From: Gammaproteobacteria bacterium
Lineage (GTDB): Bacteria > Pseudomonadota > Gammaproteobacteria > Xanthomonadales > Rhodanobacteraceae
DNA: 45,470 bases
Assembly (NCBI GenBank): GCA_004295005.1
Contig: SHNG01000124.1
Coordinates: 1-45,470 of the forward strand
Reading direction: 5' to 3'
Shown: piece after piece, positions 42,165-45,470 of the stretch
Numbering within the stretch: the first letter of the stretch is position 1
Layout: each line of letters begins with the position of its first letter
Notes under the pieces: model-generated
What the model was told of the DNA's origin: nothing
Database searches by the model: none
Seen by the model: the letters and a program-made list of their open reading frames with translations, nothing else
Position numbers and translations under genes: made by a program

Positions 42165-44201
42165 ATGCCAATCCCAACACATCGGTTCCGCAAAACACTG
42201 ATCCCCCTGGCCTCTGCGCTTGTCCTGAGCGCTACCGCCTTGTCTGTCTCTGCTGCGGACATGCAGACCCAGCGTGAGCATTACCGAAGCGCCCTGGACG
42301 CAATCGCGCATGAGCCTGGCGATGCCTGGAAGCGCTACCTCGGCGACCTTGGCAGTTACCCGCTCCTGCCTTATCTGGAGCGCGCTGCGCTTGAGCGACG
42401 CAAGGGTCAGCCCACCCTGGAGCAGGTCCAGGCCTTCAACACGCGCTGGCCGGACACTCTGGTCGCCACGGAACTGACCGAAACCCTGCTGCGTGCGCTT
42501 GCGAAGGCGGAAAACTGGAGCGACTTTCGCGCGCTGTGGAAGGGCAGCGAAGACGCCGACCTGCGTTGCGCATTCCAGCGCGCACGCATTGCCAATGGCG
42601 AATCGCCTGACTACGCAAAGGACATTGCCGGGTTGTGGCAGGTGCCGCGCCCGACGCCGGTGTCTTGTGAACCGTTGTTTGCCTGGGCACGACAGAATGG
42701 CCAGCTGACCGACGCGGTGATCTGGCAACGCATCGAAGCGGCTGCTGCGGCCGCCAACTCGGGCACCGCCAGTCGCGCGGCGGCATTGCTGGATGAACCA
42801 CAACGCGCCCAGGCCGAACGCATCGCCGCGAGCGTGCTCGACCCCGGTCCAAGCCTGGACAAGTCAATCACCTGGCCCGACAACGCACGCAATCGCGATG
42901 CCATTTCCTACGCCATGATGCGCCACGCTCGGCGCAGCACGGCCTCTGCGGTCACTGCCTGGGCCCGCCTTGGTGATCGTTTCAAGTGGGATGAAGCGCA
43001 AAAGAACCGTGTGCTCAATGCGCTTGCCGTATATCGCGCAGCCAGCTACGAAGCCGATGGCATGGCACGCCTCAAGGCATTGCCCGAGGGTGCCAAGGAT
43101 GCGTCTTCACGTGAATGGCATGTCCGGCTTGCGCTCGCCAGCCAGGATTGGCCCGAGGCACTGGCGGCGCTCGAGGACATGGATGCGGAGCAAAGCGCCG
43201 ATGCGCGCTGGCGCTACATGCGTGCCCGCGTCCTGACCAAGCTGGATCGTGAGGCGGAAGCGACCGCGGTCTTTGCCGAGGTGGCCAGGGAAGCCAATTT
43301 CCATGGATTCCTGGCCGCCGACTGGATCAATGCACCGTATTCAATCTGTCCGACGAGCCTGGATGTGGAAGCCTCGGCACAGAAAGCGGTTGATGAGCAA
43401 GCGGACCTCGCACGCGCCTTCGAACTGCATGCCCTCGGCAATCTGCAACGGGCACGGCGTGAATGGAACTTTGCGATGGCGAAACTGCCCGTCGCCCAGC
43501 AACGCTTGGCCGCCAATGCCGCCTACGTTCGCGGTTGGCTGGATCGCGCCGTATTCCTGCTTTCCGCCTCGAAGGATTCGCTGACCTACTACGAGCAACG
43601 CTTTCCACTCGGGGAAAAATCCGAAGTGCTGCGTTCCTCGCGCCAAGCCGGCATCGACCCGGCGTGGTCGTACGCCATCATCCGCGCCGAGAGCGCGTGG
43701 ATGACTGACGCACGCTCGCATGCCGATGCCTATGGCCTGATGCAGTTGCTGCCGGCCGTGGCGAGGAAGGTCGCCAGGGACGCCAAGCTGCCTTACGAGC
43801 GACCCAGCGACCTGTTCGTGGCCCAGTACAACATCAAGCTCGGCACGCGCTTCCTCGGCCAGATGGCCGACCAGTATTCCGGCAGCCCCTGGCTCGCAAG
43901 TGCCGCCTACAACGCCGGCGGCGCGCCGGTGAAACGCTGGCTGGAAGCACGCGGCAGTCTGGAACCGGATTTCTTCATTGAAACGATCCCCTACAAGGAA
44001 ACCCGCGACTACGTGGCCCGCGTGCTCGCATTCAGCGTGATTTACGACTGGCTGATGAACGACAAGGCACTGCCACTGTCCTCGCGCATGCCCAAGGTCG
44101 GCCAGGCCTACCAGTCACCGAAGGACGATTCGCCGCGCAAAGCGGTACTCTGCGCAGTGACACCCGCACCCGTCGCCACGATTCCGGCTGCCCAGCCCTG
44201 A
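42165..44201 (+). CDS. slt: Soluble lytic murein transglycosylase (Slt70-like)
   Basis: 678 aa. Signal peptide to about SVSAAD (30). A long superhelical alpha domain follows (about 35-480), then the lysozyme-like catalytic domain: catalytic glutamate E509 in YAIIRAESAW, then YGLMQLLPAVA, QYNIKLGTRFL and ASAAYNAGGAPVKRWL, with ETIPYKETRDYVARVL near the end. It cleaves the glycan strands of peptidoglycan to 1,6-anhydromuropeptides in the periplasm. The proline/alanine tail after KDDSPRKAVLC is unusual but short. Same order slt - epimerase - cca as in Xanthomonas relatives. Confidence 0.95.
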   Translation: MPIPTHRFRKTLIPLASALVLSATALSVSAADMQTQREHYRSALDAIAHEPGDAWKRYLGDLGSYPLLPYLERAALERRKGQPTLEQVQAFNTRWPDTLVATELTETLLRALAKAENWSDFRALWKGSEDADLRCAFQRARIANGESPDYAKDIAGLWQVPRPTPVSCEPLFAWARQNGQLTDAVIWQRIEAAAAAANSGTASRAAALLDEPQRAQAERIAASVLDPGPSLDKSITWPDNARNRDAISYAMMRHARRSTASAVTAWARLGDRFKWDEAQKNRVLNALAVYRAASYEADGMARLKALPEGAKDASSREWHVRLALASQDWPEALAALEDMDAEQSADARWRYMRARVLTKLDREAEATAVFAEVAREANFHGFLAADWINAPYSICPTSLDVEASAQKAVDEQADLARAFELHALGNLQRARREWNFAMAKLPVAQQRLAANAAYVRGWLDRAVFLLSASKDSLTYYEQRFPLGEKSEVLRSSRQAGIDPAWSYAIIRAESAWMTDARSHADAYGLMQLLPAVARKVARDAKLPYERPSDLFVAQYNIKLGTRFLGQMADQYSGSPWLASAAYNAGGAPVKRWLEARGSLEPDFFIETIPYKETRDYVARVLAFSVIYDWLMNDKALPLSSRMPKVGQAYQSPKDDSPRKAVLCAVTPAPVATIPAAQP

Positions 44202-44252
44202 TCAGGAAACGGTGCACGGCGCAGCCTTCGATCAGCGTACGGAGAACGATTC

Positions 44253-45158
44253 ATGAAACCGCTTCGCATCGTTGTCCTTGGCGGAACCGGGTTTGTCGGC
44301 AGTCATCTGGTGCCGCGCCTGCATGCGGACGGTCACAGCATCCGCGTGCTCTCGCGCAACCGCGATCGCAAGCGCGAATTGGGCGTGCTGCCGCGGGTGC
44401 GTGTGGACAATTGCGATGTACACGACCGCGCGGCGCTGGCGCGCAAGCTGGAAGGTGCGGATGCCGCAATCAACCTGGTCGGCATCCTCAACGAACGTGG
44501 CAGCGATGGCAGTGGCTTCCAGCAGGCGCATGTGGCGTTGACTGAATCGCTGATTGCCGCCTGCAAGACCGCCGGTGCGCCGCGCTTGCTGCAAATGAGC
44601 GCATTGCGCGCCGGCGAAGGCAGCAGCCACTACCTGCGCACGCGTGCCGAGGCGGAAGCGCGGGTGCGCAACTCGGGCCTGGCCTGGACCATCTTCCGGC
44701 CCTCGGTGATTTTTGGTCGTGGCGATGGCTTGTTCACGCGCTTTGCCGCGTTGCTGGCGATGGCGCCGATACTGCCCCTGGCGCGCCCTTCGGCCCGATT
44801 TGCCCCGGTGCATGTCGGAGATGTCAGCGAGGCATTTGCGCGCGCGCTGGTGCATCCGCATTCGATCGGGCACACCTATGAATTGTTCGGCCCGCGCACG
44901 ATTGAACTCAAGCCGCTGGTGCAGTGGACCGCACAACTCATGGGCCTGAAACGCGCCGTCATCGGCCTGCCGGATGCATTGGGCTACCTGCAGGCCTGCG
45001 TCGGCGAGTGGCTGCCGGGCAAACCCATTTCGCGTGACAATTTCCGTTCGTTGCTGATCGATTCGGTAGGCACGCGCGATGGCCTGGGCGAATTGGGCAT
45101 CGTCGCCACGCCAATGGAATTGATCGTGCCGGCGCTGCTGACGAAAGCGCCTCGGTAG
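44253..45158 (+). CDS. NDUFA9-like NAD(P)-dependent epimerase/dehydratase
   Basis: 301 aa. Atypical SDR: nucleotide motif VLGGTGFVGSHL (8-19, GGTGFVG), DVHDRAAL, INLVGILNERG, LLQMSALRAG and SHYLRTRAEAEARVRNSGLAWTIFRPSVIFGRGDG, typical of the complex I subunit NDUFA9-related group of bacterial proteins. The Tyr in SHYLRTRAEAE takes the place of the YxxxK active site (R instead of K at one position). The physiological substrate of this bacterial group is not known. Ribosome binding site GGAGA lies 9 bp upstream. Between slt (51 bp) and cca (96 bp), all on the plus strand. Confidence 0.88.
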   Translation: MKPLRIVVLGGTGFVGSHLVPRLHADGHSIRVLSRNRDRKRELGVLPRVRVDNCDVHDRAALARKLEGADAAINLVGILNERGSDGSGFQQAHVALTESLIAACKTAGAPRLLQMSALRAGEGSSHYLRTRAEAEARVRNSGLAWTIFRPSVIFGRGDGLFTRFAALLAMAPILPLARPSARFAPVHVGDVSEAFARALVHPHSIGHTYELFGPRTIELKPLVQWTAQLMGLKRAVIGLPDALGYLQACVGEWLPGKPISRDNFRSLLIDSVGTRDGLGELGIVATPMELIVPALLTKAPR

Positions 45159-45254
45159 GAGACCCCCTTCGTCGAGCTCAGGACCGGCTTCAGGGTCGAT
45201 GGGAGTTTGCACCGCGAAGGAAGGGATTACGCCAGGCTCTGGCACAATCGCGCC

Positions 45255-45470
45255 ATGAAGATTTATCGGGTCGGCGGCGCAGTCCGCGACAAATTGCTGG
45301 GGCGAACGGTCAAGGACATCGACTACGTCGTGGTCGGGGCAACGGTGGACGAGATGCTGCGCCTTGGATATCGCGCGGTCGGCAAGGACTTCCCGGTGTT
45401 CCTGCATCCAACTACCAACGCGGAATACGCGCTGGCGCGCACCGAGCGCAAGACCGCGCCGGGTTATCAC
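45255..45470 (+). CDS. cca: CCA-adding tRNA nucleotidyltransferase, N-terminal part
   Basis: 72 codons before the window ends. [28 protein letters not shown] is the start of the class II nucleotidyltransferase domain: GGAVRD binds the nucleotide and DIDY carries the metal-binding D-x-D. It continues with [10 protein letters not shown] and [13 protein letters not shown] as in E. coli Cca. The enzyme builds or repairs the 3' CCA end of tRNAs without a template. Whether the C-terminal HD phosphohydrolase domain is present cannot be seen. Confidence 0.95.
   Translation, partial: MKIYRVGGAVRDKLLGRTVKDIDYVVVGATVDEMLRLGYRAVGKDFPVFLHPTTNAEYALARTERKTAPGYH

Noticed and set aside
45160-45254. Partial palindromic repeat before cca (CGTCGAGCTCAGGAC text)
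   Set aside because: Resembles common intergenic repeats but too short and degraded here to define.
44232-45470. Minus-strand open frame of 412 codons across the epimerase and cca genes
   Set aside because: Runs through two recognisable genes and has Arg/Gln-rich low-complexity text.

Overview
The window is about 45 kb of high-GC DNA from a gammaproteobacterium. Gene content and order point to the Lysobacterales (Xanthomonadales), probably near Rhodanobacteraceae/Lysobacteraceae. Supporting features are the block engB - cytochrome c4 - two dsbA genes - endonuclease/exonuclease/phosphatase protein, the order slt - epimerase - cca, two large TonB-dependent receptors, an ECF-like sigma factor paired with a TPR Ser/Thr kinase, and abundant REP-like palindromes. 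This assignment is inference; no rRNA, tRNA or species marker was seen.

Layout. 1-5.5 kb: 3' end of a Dcp-type peptidase, the sigma/kinase pair, a secreted protein with a C-terminal LPxG-TM-Arg tail, and a small Coa1-like membrane protein. 5.5-7.7 kb (minus): a coupled operon of two YbjQ-family proteins and an M48 metalloprotease, then a convergent membrane protein. 8-14.5 kb: an SDR dehydrogenase, a repeat island, gshA and engB (minus), then cytochrome c4, two periplasmic DsbA proteins and an EEP-family protein (plus). 14.5-18.8 kb (minus): a 7TM-DISM diguanylate cyclase and the tightly coupled trio rsmC-like / rsuA-like / DUF1415.

18.8-23 kb is the accessory core. Two orphan Rhs C-terminal modules share a nearly identical ~540-bp Rhs core but carry unrelated toxin-like tips. 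One tip is glycine/cysteine-rich and is followed by a translationally coupled 62-aa two-TM protein. The other has a HELIH metallopeptidase motif and is followed by a small protein with a signal peptide. Each tip-plus-candidate-immunity unit ends in the same ~106-bp repeat, so both cassettes have homology on both sides, as expected for module swapping. A PIN-domain toxin/antitoxin pair sits between them. The second Rhs reading frame starts with a relic of the 5' end of an rsmC-like gene. This is the best candidate in the window for an undescribed system.

23.6-36.7 kb: a large S8 protease interrupted by one in-frame TAG just before its catalytic His; a DUF1232-like protein; a winged-helix/TM/TPR regulator followed by two small proteins that share an HGVVIPxPPxP motif; a DUF11 surface protein with the same kind of LPxG tail; a TonB receptor; and a secreted P-domain protein. 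36.8-45.5 kb: a PAS-GGDEL protein, a GNAT acetyltransferase, a second TonB receptor, Slt lytic transglycosylase, an NDUFA9-like epimerase and the start of cca. Repeats concentrate between convergent or spaced genes and include a REP family whose stems covary between copies.
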